From NCBI GenBank assembly GCA_020634155.1, contig JACKCI010000001.1:744001-808000 (forward strand): a stretch of DNA of 64,000 nucleotides. The letters run 5' to 3'. This document shows, piece after piece, positions 51,928-59,941 of the stretch; the stretch's first letter is position 1, and every line of letters starts with the position of its first letter. The stretch comes from Anaerolineales bacterium. Lineage in GTDB: Bacteria > Chloroflexota > Anaerolineae > Aggregatilineales > J027. Below the pieces are notes generated by a model, which was given only the letters and a program-made list of their open reading frames with translations, was not told the origin of the DNA and ran no database searches. The translations under genes and the position numbers were made by a program.

Positions 51928-52887
51928 TCAACTCATGAGCAAATAGTCAGCAGCACCAAGGCCTGATAAGGCTGCTCCCTCAATCCTCGGCCCTCCAAAT
52001 GCATCACCGGCAAACACCATTGGAACGGAGGTAGATGCAGGCAAAAAAAGATGGGGATAAGGCTGGGCTGGCTCTGCATACCGCCAACGATGCACTTCAT
52101 ACGCCACAATCTGACGCTCACCAAACCAAGGACGAGCCGCATCCAACAAATACTTGGCAATAGAGTCCGTATCACTCTCAAAATGGGTACGGCTAAAATC
52201 AGGCGTGGCATGAATAGTAACAGCAGAGGCGTGGGGTGAAACGCCTTTCTGCATATTATCACCCATCCATGTAATCGGTTCGCTACGGAATGTAACCCCG
52301 CCCGGTGATTGGATGCTTGAGGGGCCATCAAGCACAACCATCAATGCAATACAGGGAAAATATTGAATGCGGTCTAGCGCGGTACGGATAACACCAAGTA
52401 GTCGCACCTCGCCTGCATCAAGCAAAGCAAGGGATTGTGGCACTGGGGGTGTCATCACAACAGCATCCGCTTGAAAAGTCGAACCCCCGTCAATCTCTAG
52501 CTGCCACTGCGGAGTCTGTAAGCGAATAGCCGTCACTTTGGTATTGAGCCGAACATCTAGCCCTTGCGCCAACCACTTCGGAATCGCGGTCATGGTTGGC
52601 ACACCCCGATAGCGCGAGTGGTTGTTTTGGTCAGCGCCAAAACCGTGCGTCCATACCTCAGCCACGCCAGCTTCTACCCATTGCTCTACCCACTGGGCAA
52701 AGCGTGCATCCCGCACCGAGAAAAATTGCGCTCCATGATCAAAAACGGCATTCTCAATGCGACGGGTTGCCATGCGCCCCCCCACCCCACGCCCTTTGTC
52801 TAGAACCATGACTCGATAACCGCGTTGTTGCAATGTCTTAGCCGCAAGCAATCCCGCTATTCCTGCACCGACTACAATAATTTGCAT
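51928..52887 (-). CDS. Renalase-like FAD-dependent oxidoreductase
   Basis: 319 residues. The FAD-binding Rossmann motif VVGAGIAGLLAAKTLQQRG is followed by KGRGVGGRMATRR and FDHGAQFFSVRDARF, the pattern of bacterial renalase-like amine/dihydronicotinamide oxidases. The C-terminal FAD motif is FAGDAFGGPRIEGAALSGLGAA. Bacterial relatives oxidise aberrant NAD(P)H isomers; that role here is inference. It starts 3 bases after the stop of the NADH dehydrogenase gene, consistent with a shared link to nicotinamide metabolism. Confidence 0.8.
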   Translation of the reverse strand: MQIIVVGAGIAGLLAAKTLQQRGYRVMVLDKGRGVGGRMATRRIENAVFDHGAQFFSVRDARFAQWVEQWVEAGVAEVWTHGFGADQNNHSRYRGVPTMTAIPKWLAQGLDVRLNTKVTAIRLQTPQWQLEIDGGSTFQADAVVMTPPVPQSLALLDAGEVRLLGVIRTALDRIQYFPCIALMVVLDGPSSIQSPGGVTFRSEPITWMGDNMQKGVSPHASAVTIHATPDFSRTHFESDTDSIAKYLLDAARPWFGERQIVAYEVHRWRYAEPAQPYPHLFLPASTSVPMVFAGDAFGGPRIEGAALSGLGAADYLLMS

Positions 52888-52890
52888 AAC

Positions 52891-54165
52891 TTATTCCCCT
52901 TCGCCCGTAATCAAGCGGGCCGAACGATTGCGCGTCACATAATTGTAGGCCCACTGCACAAATACAGATATTCGGTTTTCATAGCCTACCAAGCGCATCA
53001 AATGGACAAACAGCCATGCCAACCAGCCCCAATAGCCAGTCAACCGTAACCAACCCATATCAGCCACCGCCCGCGCCCGCCCAATTGTCGCCATCGAACC
53101 CAAATTGATATAGCGGAAAGGAGGTGACGTTGACTCGTTGTTCAACCGCTTGATGAGAAGCCGAGCAACATACTTACCCTGCTGAATAGCTACTAACGCT
53201 ACACCCGGTAAAGGCTGGCCTTCGACGTCTGGTCGGTTTGCCAAATCACCGATGACGAAGACATGAGGATAGTTAGGCAGACTCATATCTGGCTCAACCA
53301 ATACCCGCCCTAAGCGGTCAACCTCAGCATCTGCTGCGCCAGCAAGTTGTTTACCCAATGGCGAAGCCTGAACCCCCGCAGCCCAGATAATCGTTTTGGC
53401 CTGTATCTCTTGGGTTGACGCACCCGACTTTAGAACCACATGATCAGCTTGAATATCGGTTACCATCGTATTGAGGTGAACATCTATCCCCATTTGTTGC
53501 AAGTCATTAGCTGCACGAGCCGCCAGCTTAGGGCGGTAATTTGACAAAACTTGGTTTAGACCTTCAACAAGATAGATTCGGGCTTGGGAAGGGTCAATAG
53601 AGCGAAAGTTGTTGCGGAGGGTAAAGTGAGCAATTTCACCGATCGCCCCGGCCATCTCAACTCCCGTTGGGCCACCACCGACCACTACAAAAGTTAACCA
53701 CGCTTGTACCAGCGCAGGGTCAGTCTCACGCTCGGCGGCCTCAAATGCGTACAAGATACGGCGGCGAATAGCCAGCGCGTCCTCGATAGTTTTGAGGCCC
53801 GGAGCATGATGCTCCCAATCCGTATTGCCAAAATAGTGATGGCGCACGCCAGTAGCCACAATCAGGCTATCAAAATGGATTGCATGGTCAGCGAGTCGCA
53901 CAATATGGTTAGGCAAATCAAAACCCGTTACCTCACCCAGTACCACATGTACATTCTTCTGATGGCTCAATATGCCCCGTAATGGAGAGGCTATGTCTGC
54001 GGGAGATAACCCACCCGTTGCCACTTGATACAACAGGGGCTGAAACAAATGAAAATTGCGACGGTCAATCAGCGTGACCCGTACTGGTGCCCGCTTCAAT
54101 GCTCTTGCCGCGTGTAGCCCGCCAAAACCACCACCAACGATTACAACATGATGTCGTGTTTCCAT
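52891..54165 (-). CDS. ndh: Type II NADH dehydrogenase
   Basis: 424 residues, a non-proton-pumping membrane-associated NADH:quinone oxidoreductase. FAD site VVIVGGGFGGLHAARAL, NADH site VVVGGGPTGVEMAGAI, quinone-site region FQPLLYQVATGGLSP and FAD motif VFVIGDLANRPD are all present. A hydrophobic C-terminus (YWGWLAWLFVHLMRLVGY) anchors it to the membrane. The ATG at 54165 has GAGG about eight bases upstream; a GTG three codons earlier is less well placed. Divergent from the structured RNA. Confidence 0.92.
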   Translation of the reverse strand: METRHHVVIVGGGFGGLHAARALKRAPVRVTLIDRRNFHLFQPLLYQVATGGLSPADIASPLRGILSHQKNVHVVLGEVTGFDLPNHIVRLADHAIHFDSLIVATGVRHHYFGNTDWEHHAPGLKTIEDALAIRRRILYAFEAAERETDPALVQAWLTFVVVGGGPTGVEMAGAIGEIAHFTLRNNFRSIDPSQARIYLVEGLNQVLSNYRPKLAARAANDLQQMGIDVHLNTMVTDIQADHVVLKSGASTQEIQAKTIIWAAGVQASPLGKQLAGAADAEVDRLGRVLVEPDMSLPNYPHVFVIGDLANRPDVEGQPLPGVALVAIQQGKYVARLLIKRLNNESTSPPFRYINLGSMATIGRARAVADMGWLRLTGYWGWLAWLFVHLMRLVGYENRISVFVQWAYNYVTRNRSARLITGEGE

Positions 54166-54237
54166 GTGCAGCACCTCATAACAACTGTGATATTAACATA
54201 TTCTGACATGAAGGGTAACCAAGTCCCGCCAGATTTG

Positions 54238-54251
54238 TGATATGCTATAAA
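54238..54251 (+). promoter_or_regulatory. Extended -10 promoter of the structured RNA
   Basis: Two overlapping extended -10 sequences: TGATATGCT (54238-54246) and TGCTATAAA (54243-54251). The first predicts a start at G54253, exactly the first base of the RNA's closing stem. No -35 consensus is evident. Confidence 0.5.
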
Positions 54252-54252
54252 T

Positions 54253-54400
54253 GTCGGGCCGCAGGTTATGGGTTATCGTCAAAAAAACGAGGGTTGCGGG
54301 TTCGAGTCCCGTCCACTCACGAGTGGTAGCTCAATGGTAGAGCGTCATGTCCATGCCGATTCTTTGCCCGACCATGTACCCCGCAAGGGGTATATTTTTT
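54253..54400 (+). ncRNA. Circularly permuted tRNA-like RNA (unidentified family)
   Basis: Contains every arm of a tRNA in permuted order. A small hairpin, TCGT-(7 nt)-ACGA (54276-54290), is followed by a four- or five-base variable region. Next come a canonical T arm, GCGGG-TTCGAGT-CCCGT (54296-54312), and the acceptor 3' strand CCACTC. After just AC comes the acceptor 5' strand GAGTGG, then TA, then a canonical D arm, GCTC-AATGGTA-GAGC (54329-54343). The RNA ends pair: GTCGGGC (54253-54259) with GCCCGAC (54366-54372), and 54264-54273 with 54349-54357 (nine pairs, one bulge). The acceptor is thus capped by a tetraloop-sized turn, leaving no room for both a mature 5' end and a discriminator base with a 7-bp stem. 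Promoter-like and terminator sequences flank it. Function unknown; it could also act as leader of the gene at 54420. Confidence 0.65.
54374..54400 (+). terminator. Rho-independent terminator of the structured RNA
   Basis: TACCCC-GCAA-GGGGTA (54377-54392) is extended by ATG/TAT to nine pairs and followed by TATTTTTT. It lies between the RNA and the start codon at 54420, so it could also act as an attenuator. Confidence 0.88.
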
Positions 54401-54419
54401 GATATAGGATTGTATAGGT

Positions 54420-54821
54420 ATGAAAACAGCCTTTTTATCCGTCAGCTATAAACACCGCAGCCAGCTAGAAGCCGAGTTTACAGCAATAAACACCTCACTT
54501 CGAAAATTTGACGTGCAACCCATAGATTTTGTGACAACCTACCGATTTGAATTGGGACAAGAACGCGAAATGATGGCTTTGTCATGCGCTTTAATTCGTG
54601 CCGCCAATTTATTGATAGCAGAAGTAACGCATAAAGCCATTGGCGTAGGTGTGGAAGTTGGGTTTGCAGCAGCCTTGGGGATACCTATCATTTATGCGCG
54701 ACACGCTGAGGCAGAATATTCGACAACCATTGGTGGTGTCGCAACCTATAACATTGCGTATCACCATCCAGCAGAGTTAATGACGCAATTGGCTAATCTA
54801 TTGGAGAAGTTAGGCATATAA
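54420..54821 (+). CDS. Nucleoside 2-deoxyribosyltransferase-like / DNPH1-like protein
   Basis: 133 residues. The C-terminal half, LLIAEVTHKAIGVGVEVGFA followed by AALGIPIIYARHAEAEYS, matches the nucleoside deoxyribosyltransferase/deoxynucleotide N-hydrolase fold, with the glutamate of GVGVEVG as the likely nucleophile. These enzymes cleave or exchange the base of deoxynucleosides or their 5'-phosphates. The start is 19 bases after the terminator of the structured RNA and has only a weak ribosome site, so expression may depend on read-through. It converges with tRNA-Pro. Confidence 0.72.
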   Translation: MKTAFLSVSYKHRSQLEAEFTAINTSLRKFDVQPIDFVTTYRFELGQEREMMALSCALIRAANLLIAEVTHKAIGVGVEVGFAAALGIPIIYARHAEAEYSTTIGGVATYNIAYHHPAELMTQLANLLEKLGI

Positions 54822-54845
54822 AAAAACTCCATCGAAATGGAGTTT
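54821..54845 (-). terminator. Terminator of tRNA-Pro
   Basis: AAACTCCAT-CGAA-ATGGAGTTT (54824-54845) is a perfect 9-bp stem; on the minus strand it runs into six T residues. It also faces the converging gene at 54420-54821. Confidence 0.85.
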
Positions 54846-54861
54846 GTGTTGGGGGGGAAAG

Positions 54862-54936
54862 TCGGGGTGCCGGGATTTGAACCCGGGACCTCTTGCACCC
54901 CATGCAAGCGCGCTAGCCAAGCTGCGCCACACCCCG
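54862..54936 (-). tRNA. tRNA-Pro (anticodon GGG)
   Basis: 75 bases. Acceptor CGGGGTG pairs with CACCCCG, D arm GCGC...GCGC, anticodon stem CTTGC/GCAAG with loop ATGGGGT (anticodon GGG), and T arm CCGGG-TTCAAAT-CCCGG. Discriminator A; CCA is not encoded. It lies 38 bases downstream of the DUF4397 gene on the same strand, with its own terminator. Confidence 0.96.
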
Positions 54937-54974
54937 TATTGCGTGTTGTATGATACACACGCCCCCCACTATCG

Positions 54975-56921
54975 TCAAGGCTGACGTTCCAAAATCTTCA
55001 AATCTAGGGTGCCATCTCCACGGTTTACCAGAATCATATCGTAGACCTGTCCACCCTCTACACGAAGGTCAGGATACTCCGCCAGTAACGCCAAAGTTTC
55101 CCGATCCAGAATCTCGAAACCGTTGATTCCCGCCGAAACATCGAAAATACCCGACACTTCTCCATAAGTCAGTGTAGCATCCATGTCATCATCAGGGTCA
55201 GTAGTTCCAATGTATACAGGTGAAATACCCTGTGCAGCGTGGAAGAAGCGAATCCGTGCTTCAAGCGCGGTGGGCAGACTCTCAATCTCACCATTGGTAA
55301 CAATCGTCGTCGCATCCACCACATAGATTGTGAAGGTTTGTTCCCCCAACCGCATCAAGACATCGCTTTCCAATAGCAACTCACCTGTTGTTGAGTTGTA
55401 AAGTTGAATGGGATAGTAATCAATGGGCATTGTAAAAGGCGGTGAAATGGTCAGGTAGGCAAGTCCAAAAACCTGTGTTTCCCCATTGAAGTCAAGACGG
55501 ATTGGTTGTTGATAGAGATTAACCACATAGACTTGGGCCAAACTCAGACTACCACTACTAGATGGCTCACCATCACTGGCGTCAACCACAGCAGTCCGAA
55601 CATCAGACTCTAACAAAATCGATGGACCATCGGTAGTGCCTGTGACAATATAAACATAGGAGCGCCCACTTTGCATCGTTAAAGCACGTCCAACATTCTC
55701 AACAATCTCATCATTTGCATCAAAGAACAGGTACTCAGCCGTGATAGCACTCATATCAAGCGATGCTGCCCGTCCATAGCGAGCCGACAAACCGAGTTCA
55801 TCACCAGATATAGTCGTCATCTTCACAATATCCACCCCAATAGCGGCATTGATGAGTGTAAACCGACTATCACCGCTATTCACTGGCGTGGAATCCATCT
55901 CAAACACGCCAATTTGCAGGTCATCATCCCGGCCATAAATCACAACATCCGCTTCTACATAGGGTGGTAGGCGCAAGCGAGTGCTACCGACAAGTACCAC
56001 GTCCGTGCCAGCCTCCAGTATATTCACAATATACTCACCAGAGTCAAATAGTTGAAAATCTTGAGTTTGACCAAAAGCAAGGCTTTCAGCAATCAAGCGA
56101 TTCTCCAAAACAAACCGTAAGGGTGGCGCGTCTGGCGCAGCGTTGGTAATGCGAATAGCCGTTTGAGGAGGTGTCTCTGTTTCTAGAACAAGCGTAGCCG
56201 AGTGGTCAGCGCTGCCGACTACCACTAGCGTGTAGAGGAGACCTTGTTCAAGCGTTAAGTTAAGGCGCTCTGCAAGCACCCCATTCACCAAGACGTAGAA
56301 CGTATCGCTATCGGGAACAAGGTCGATTAATGGGCTACTTTGTCCTGTGCGTTCCACGCTCGCCAACCCTTCATTATTGAGGATGATGGCCGCGGGAGTA
56401 TCATTGGCAACATAATTCACCAGTTGCAACTGGCTCTGACCCAGCGGGAGTGGCTCTACGGCATGATTTAAATGATAGACTTGTATGTTATCCCGCCCAC
56501 CACTAAGGACTAGAATATCGCCATCAACTACCGTAACCGACGTCTCATAAAAAACTTCGATATCCGTTTGACCACGACTCGTGACCTCCGTAACACGCAG
56601 ATTATGCTCACCTGCGGTAACTTGAGCTTGGCGGCTCAATTCAAATGGTGCAATTGCAGCAGCAATCTGGCGGTCATCGAGCCAAATATGAACAGGCTGC
56701 CAGTCAGCAACCCCCTGAATGACTTGGATACTCACCATCTCCGCTGTGTTGGTGTCAACAACTGCCGTTGGAAGTACCGACACTGAATCAGGGAGGGTTG
56801 GATTCACAAAAGGAGTAGGCGAAGGTTGAGGCGGTGCAGGCTCTGGGGTATTGTCATCTCCTCCACCACAGGCCGACACCAGTAACACCATACACCACAC
56901 AAGTATAAACATCCGGCGCAT
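54975..56921 (-). CDS. DUF4397-type repeat lipoprotein
   Basis: 648 residues with lipoprotein signal ending LLVSACGGG and a Pro/Thr linker. The rest is built of beta-sandwich modules of the DUF4397 type: VHIWLDDRQIAAAIAPFELS, VRITN-like AIRITNAAPDAPPLRFVLEN, ARIRFFHAAQGISPVYIGT. Strings such as AGEHNLRVTE, SGEYIVNILEAG and GINGFEILDRET mark repeat ends; five or six modules are plausible. A surface-exposed role is inferred; no enzyme motif is seen. Confidence 0.78.
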   Translation of the reverse strand: MRRMFILVWCMVLLVSACGGGDDNTPEPAPPQPSPTPFVNPTLPDSVSVLPTAVVDTNTAEMVSIQVIQGVADWQPVHIWLDDRQIAAAIAPFELSRQAQVTAGEHNLRVTEVTSRGQTDIEVFYETSVTVVDGDILVLSGGRDNIQVYHLNHAVEPLPLGQSQLQLVNYVANDTPAAIILNNEGLASVERTGQSSPLIDLVPDSDTFYVLVNGVLAERLNLTLEQGLLYTLVVVGSADHSATLVLETETPPQTAIRITNAAPDAPPLRFVLENRLIAESLAFGQTQDFQLFDSGEYIVNILEAGTDVVLVGSTRLRLPPYVEADVVIYGRDDDLQIGVFEMDSTPVNSGDSRFTLINAAIGVDIVKMTTISGDELGLSARYGRAASLDMSAITAEYLFFDANDEIVENVGRALTMQSGRSYVYIVTGTTDGPSILLESDVRTAVVDASDGEPSSSGSLSLAQVYVVNLYQQPIRLDFNGETQVFGLAYLTISPPFTMPIDYYPIQLYNSTTGELLLESDVLMRLGEQTFTIYVVDATTIVTNGEIESLPTALEARIRFFHAAQGISPVYIGTTDPDDDMDATLTYGEVSGIFDVSAGINGFEILDRETLALLAEYPDLRVEGGQVYDMILVNRGDGTLDLKILERQP

Positions 56922-57021
56922 AAACCCGTTCCTTTTCTACAATTCTATTATAGCGGCAAGCGCTATGGATAACGCAAATTTGACAATTAGAAAGTCCCCA
57001 TGATACCCTTTAAAAGATAAG

Positions 57022-57037
57022 TTCAATAGATATTGAA
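57022..57037 (+). promoter_or_regulatory. Operator palindrome upstream of the SufR-like gene
   Basis: TTCAATA-GA-TATTGAA, a perfect 7-2-7 inverted repeat ending 16 bases before the ATG at 57054. Its right part, AGATATTGAA, recurs at the start site of the Fe-S carrier gene. Confidence 0.65.
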
Positions 57038-57053
57038 AGAATTCAAGCGGTCT

Positions 57054-57686
57054 ATGATTCAAGAGACACGAGCACACATTCTTGAAATCCTCAAGACCCA
57101 AGGTGCATCAACTGTCGATGAAATTGTCGAAGCCCTGCATCAACGCACAGACAAGCGGGTTACCCCTGCCACCGTGCGCCATCACTTGGATGTCTTGCGA
57201 ATGGATGCCTTGATTGAAGCGCCGGCTGTTCGTCGGCGTGATACTCCGGGCCGACCTCAATATATTTACCACCTAACTGATAAAGCACTCGATTTGTTTC
57301 CCACCAACTATGCAGGGTTGGCGCATGTACTCCTCAACCAAATCAAGCAACAACTGCCACGTGAGTCAGTCAATGTCATTTTAGAAGGAGCCGCCGAGCA
57401 ACTCGCTGCGAATGCCCTCATCCCTGAAGTGTCCATTGGCGAGCGTCTTGATATGGTCATCGCCTACCTCAATCAACAAGGCTATCAGGCAAGCTATGAG
57501 GCCATTACAGATGGGTACCTACTGCACACCTCTAACTGTCCTTTTGAACGAGTTGCAACCTCACATGATGACCTTTGTCAGCTTGATTCACACCTGATTG
57601 CTCATTTAACAGGTGTTGTACCGCGACGGGTGGGCCGACTAGCAGCAGGTGATGCAAGTTGTACCTATTTCATTCCGTTGAATTAA
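57054..57686 (+). CDS. SufR-like iron-sulfur winged-helix regulator
   Basis: 210 residues. N-terminal DeoR/ArsR-type winged helix (TPATVRHHLDVLRMDALIEA; wing GRPQYIYHLT). The C-terminal domain has the SufR cluster-ligand arrangement: C162 (SNCPFE), H171/C175 (SHDDLCQLD) and C203 (GDASCTYFI). SufR proteins repress Fe-S assembly genes when they carry a cluster, and an A-type Fe-S carrier is the next gene. The ATG at 57054 is chosen because the upstream TTG (57033) lies inside the operator palindrome. Autoregulation is likely. Confidence 0.82.
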   Translation: MIQETRAHILEILKTQGASTVDEIVEALHQRTDKRVTPATVRHHLDVLRMDALIEAPAVRRRDTPGRPQYIYHLTDKALDLFPTNYAGLAHVLLNQIKQQLPRESVNVILEGAAEQLAANALIPEVSIGERLDMVIAYLNQQGYQASYEAITDGYLLHTSNCPFERVATSHDDLCQLDSHLIAHLTGVVPRRVGRLAAGDASCTYFIPLN

Positions 57687-57712
57687 CCAAATCAATATTT
57701 GCATAATTTTTG

Positions 57713-57753
57713 TTGACGGCAGTCCGGTTTGCCGCTACACTACAGATATTGAA
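57713..57753 (+). promoter_or_regulatory. Promoter and operator of the Fe-S carrier gene
   Basis: TTGACG (57713-57718), 17 bases, TACACT (57736-57741). AGATATTGAA (57744-57753) covers the predicted start and is identical to a 10-base part of the SufR-like gene's palindrome, implying shared control. Confidence 0.68.
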
Positions 57754-57772
57754 CGATGAAGGGGATTGAGCA

Positions 57773-58204
57773 ATGTCTGATATGATTAATTTTGACCTCT
57801 CACTAGGTCAGACCGCCGAAGATACAGCCATCTTGACTGTGACACCGTTGGCAGCATCCAAAATCAAGGAATTGCTGGCACAGAAGAACATCCCTGACCA
57901 CGCCCTGCGTGTATTTGTTGCGGGCGGTGGTTGCTCAGGTTTGCAATATGGCATGGCCTTTGAGCCGAACATTCAAGAAACCGACACTGTTGTAGAGGCC
58001 ACCGAAGGTGTGCGGTTAGTTGTTGACCCCACTAGTTTGATGTATGTACAAGGGGCCTCGATTGATTTCATCGATAGCCTCGTTGGTGGTGGGTTCCGCA
58101 TTGACAACCCCAACGCGGTCTCTAGCTGCGGCTGCGGGAGTTCCTTCCGTACCAAAGACCATCACGCTGATGGCGATGGTGGTTGCAGCACCTGTAGTCA
58201 CTAG
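57773..58204 (+). CDS. A-type iron-sulfur carrier (IscA/ErpA/SufA family)
   Basis: 143 residues. Receives and delivers Fe-S clusters during assembly. The three conserved cysteines are C54 (GGGCSGLQYG) and C119/C121 (SSCGCGSSF). An extra His/Gly-rich C-terminal tail ends in CSTCSH with two more cysteines (C138, C141), which is unusual. It is monocistronic with its own promoter and terminator, and carries the operator-like site described above. The Suf/Isc scaffold genes are elsewhere. Confidence 0.92.
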   Translation: MSDMINFDLSLGQTAEDTAILTVTPLAASKIKELLAQKNIPDHALRVFVAGGGCSGLQYGMAFEPNIQETDTVVEATEGVRLVVDPTSLMYVQGASIDFIDSLVGGGFRIDNPNAVSSCGCGSSFRTKDHHADGDGGCSTCSH

Positions 58205-58222
58205 TTCACTTTAGCGAAAACA

Positions 58223-58254
58223 CTAGCCCTGCTTCTATCAGGGCTAGATATTTT
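58223..58254 (+). terminator. Terminator of the Fe-S carrier gene
   Basis: CTAGCCCT (58223-58230) and AGGGCTAG (58240-58247) form an 8-bp stem followed by ATATTTT. Confidence 0.82.
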
Positions 58255-58261
58255 CCTCACA

Positions 58262-59170
58262 ATGAAAGCCACTTTCTGGACACTCACCACCACAGCCGTT
58301 CTTGCGGTTATTCCCTACCATTTCCTCTATGATGAAACCGCTATCAGTGGACGTACCTTGTTGGTTATTGGTGCGTTAGGTCTGCCATTGTTTCTGCTCT
58401 ATCTACAATACAGTTGGTCATGGGATGAATTGCTTGGCACCAACGTTGACCCCGTATCCATCGCATTGAGTGGGTTGGCAGGGTTAGCCATTTGGCCGAT
58501 AGCTTGGTGGCTCATGGGCTGGCTCCAAGATGAAGTTCTCTTTGATCTCACAGGAGCCTATAGCTCACCCGCTATCTATCGCCCCACCAACCTCGAAAGC
58601 ATCTGGACACTCTTGGTCATCACAGATGTGGTTATCATTCCTCTCGCACTGATGCTGCTATTATGGGGCGCGGCCCGTTGGCAACTCCAACGTTCCAACA
58701 AGCTACCTGCAACTCTCATACTGGCCTTCTATGCAGGGGTGCTGGGCATGCTTCTCTTTAGACAAGGTATCGTTGGCTTTGTGGGTTATGGATTGTGCGG
58801 ACTGGTCGCTGCTGTCGTCAGCCTACAAACCCGCAGCGCATGGGCAGGACTTGCCACCCAAGGGGTCTTTGTCTATGCCGACCTCGATTTGTTAGATAAT
58901 CTCACCACTCAGATGGCAAAACGCTCCGAAGACGGCACCATTACAGGCATTGAACCCTACTGGGGGATGCAATGGTTAGCATTGGTACTCATCTCAGCCT
59001 TGGTAGTGGTCGCTTTACTCCAAGTTATTCGTTTTCGGCATGAACGCCAAACGAACAAGGCTGAACCTCTCAATTGGACGTTGGGAACGTCGGCGGCCTT
59101 TGGAGTCTCGCTACTCGTCGTCGTATTTGTCTTTACCGACGAAATTATTCGCCGCGTCGGCGGCTCATAA
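58262..59170 (+). CDS. Polytopic membrane protein of unknown function
   Basis: 302 residues with about eight hydrophobic helices (for example LLVIGALGLPLFLLYLQY, WALVLI-like WLALVLISALVVVALLQVI and FGVSLLVVVFVFTDEIIRRV). The topology recalls CPBP/CAAX-type proteins, but the EExxxR and HxxxN-type catalytic motifs are not found, so no function is assigned. The ATG follows the preceding terminator by 7 bases and has no ribosome site; translation may be leaderless or start elsewhere. It converges with the SH3 gene, overlapping it by 6 bases. Confidence 0.6.
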   Translation: MKATFWTLTTTAVLAVIPYHFLYDETAISGRTLLVIGALGLPLFLLYLQYSWSWDELLGTNVDPVSIALSGLAGLAIWPIAWWLMGWLQDEVLFDLTGAYSSPAIYRPTNLESIWTLLVITDVVIIPLALMLLLWGAARWQLQRSNKLPATLILAFYAGVLGMLLFRQGIVGFVGYGLCGLVAAVVSLQTRSAWAGLATQGVFVYADLDLLDNLTTQMAKRSEDGTITGIEPYWGMQWLALVLISALVVVALLQVIRFRHERQTNKAEPLNWTLGTSAAFGVSLLVVVFVFTDEIIRRVGGS

Positions 59171-59941
59171 GCGACGGAAAATCGCCACAAACAACCCCAA
59201 CAGCCCCAAAGATGCCAACCCCAATATCGGAATCGCGGGTACAAAGCTACTGTTCCCCGTATCAACCGTCACGGGTGCAGCCTGTAATTGCTCGACGGGG
59301 ATAGGCGTATTGGTAAAGGGCGGAAAGGTAAAAGTCGGTAAAACCTCACCCGGCGCAAGGGTACGGCGTTGCTGTTCACCATCAGGCGTAGTGGTAAAGA
59401 TGCCTTGGGGGGTAATTGAAGCTTGGGCGGTCAACGCCAAGATACCACCGGGAGTTAAGGTGGCCGCAATCAATGTCCCTTGGGCATCCAATTCGGCAGG
59501 GTCAATCGTCGGCAGTTCATCCACGCCCAACTCAGGGATTTTAGACTCATCACCGATGATATTGACCACCCCCAGATAAACCCATCCCACCCGCGTAGGG
59601 GTTAAAGGATAGTCAATTTGCAGCCATTCAAAACGCCGACCCCGTACAATATAGCGTTCACCGGGTTGTATTTTGCCGATTTGGGCGGTATCAGTGCCGG
59701 GGCCAGCCCGCACATTGGTATCCGCGCTCTTAGCCTCAATCAACGCGGGGCCAATATCAGTAGGCGTGCGGGTCGCGGTTGGGGGTGGCGGCTCCGGCGT
59801 CCATGTCGAAGTGGGTAAAATCACAGCGCCGGGAGTAGCCGTTGGGGCACCTTGCGCTGAGGCATCCGACGCCACATAAGCGCTCAAAGCCCATCCACCA
59901 AGAAACACCATCACCGCCAAAACTGCTGCTAATTTTCTCAT
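59165..59941 (-). CDS. Cell-surface SH3-domain protein with C-terminal membrane anchor
   Basis: 258 residues. Signal peptide MRKLAAVLAVMVFLGGWALSA, then a Pro/Thr-rich linker and a bacterial SH3 domain (about 65-125: DTNVRAGPGTDTAQIGKIQPG, split, and WLQIDYPLTPTRVGWVY). A Thr/Pro-rich stalk leads to a final hydrophobic anchor, ILGLASLGLLGLFVAIFRRL. It is probably wall-facing. It overlaps the tatD stop by one base (TAATG). Confidence 0.72.
   Translation of the reverse strand: MRKLAAVLAVMVFLGGWALSAYVASDASAQGAPTATPGAVILPTSTWTPEPPPPTATRTPTDIGPALIEAKSADTNVRAGPGTDTAQIGKIQPGERYIVRGRRFEWLQIDYPLTPTRVGWVYLGVVNIIGDESKIPELGVDELPTIDPAELDAQGTLIAATLTPGGILALTAQASITPQGIFTTTPDGEQQRRTLAPGEVLPTFTFPPFTNTPIPVEQLQAAPVTVDTGNSSFVPAIPILGLASLGLLGLFVAIFRRL

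Noticed and set aside
54253..54400. Permuted tmRNA or T-box leader as an explanation of the structured RNA
   Set aside because: It is about 148 bases, has no tag reading frame or pseudoknot series, and has a full tRNA-type D arm that tmRNA lacks. No T-box sequence (TGGNACCGCG-like) is present.
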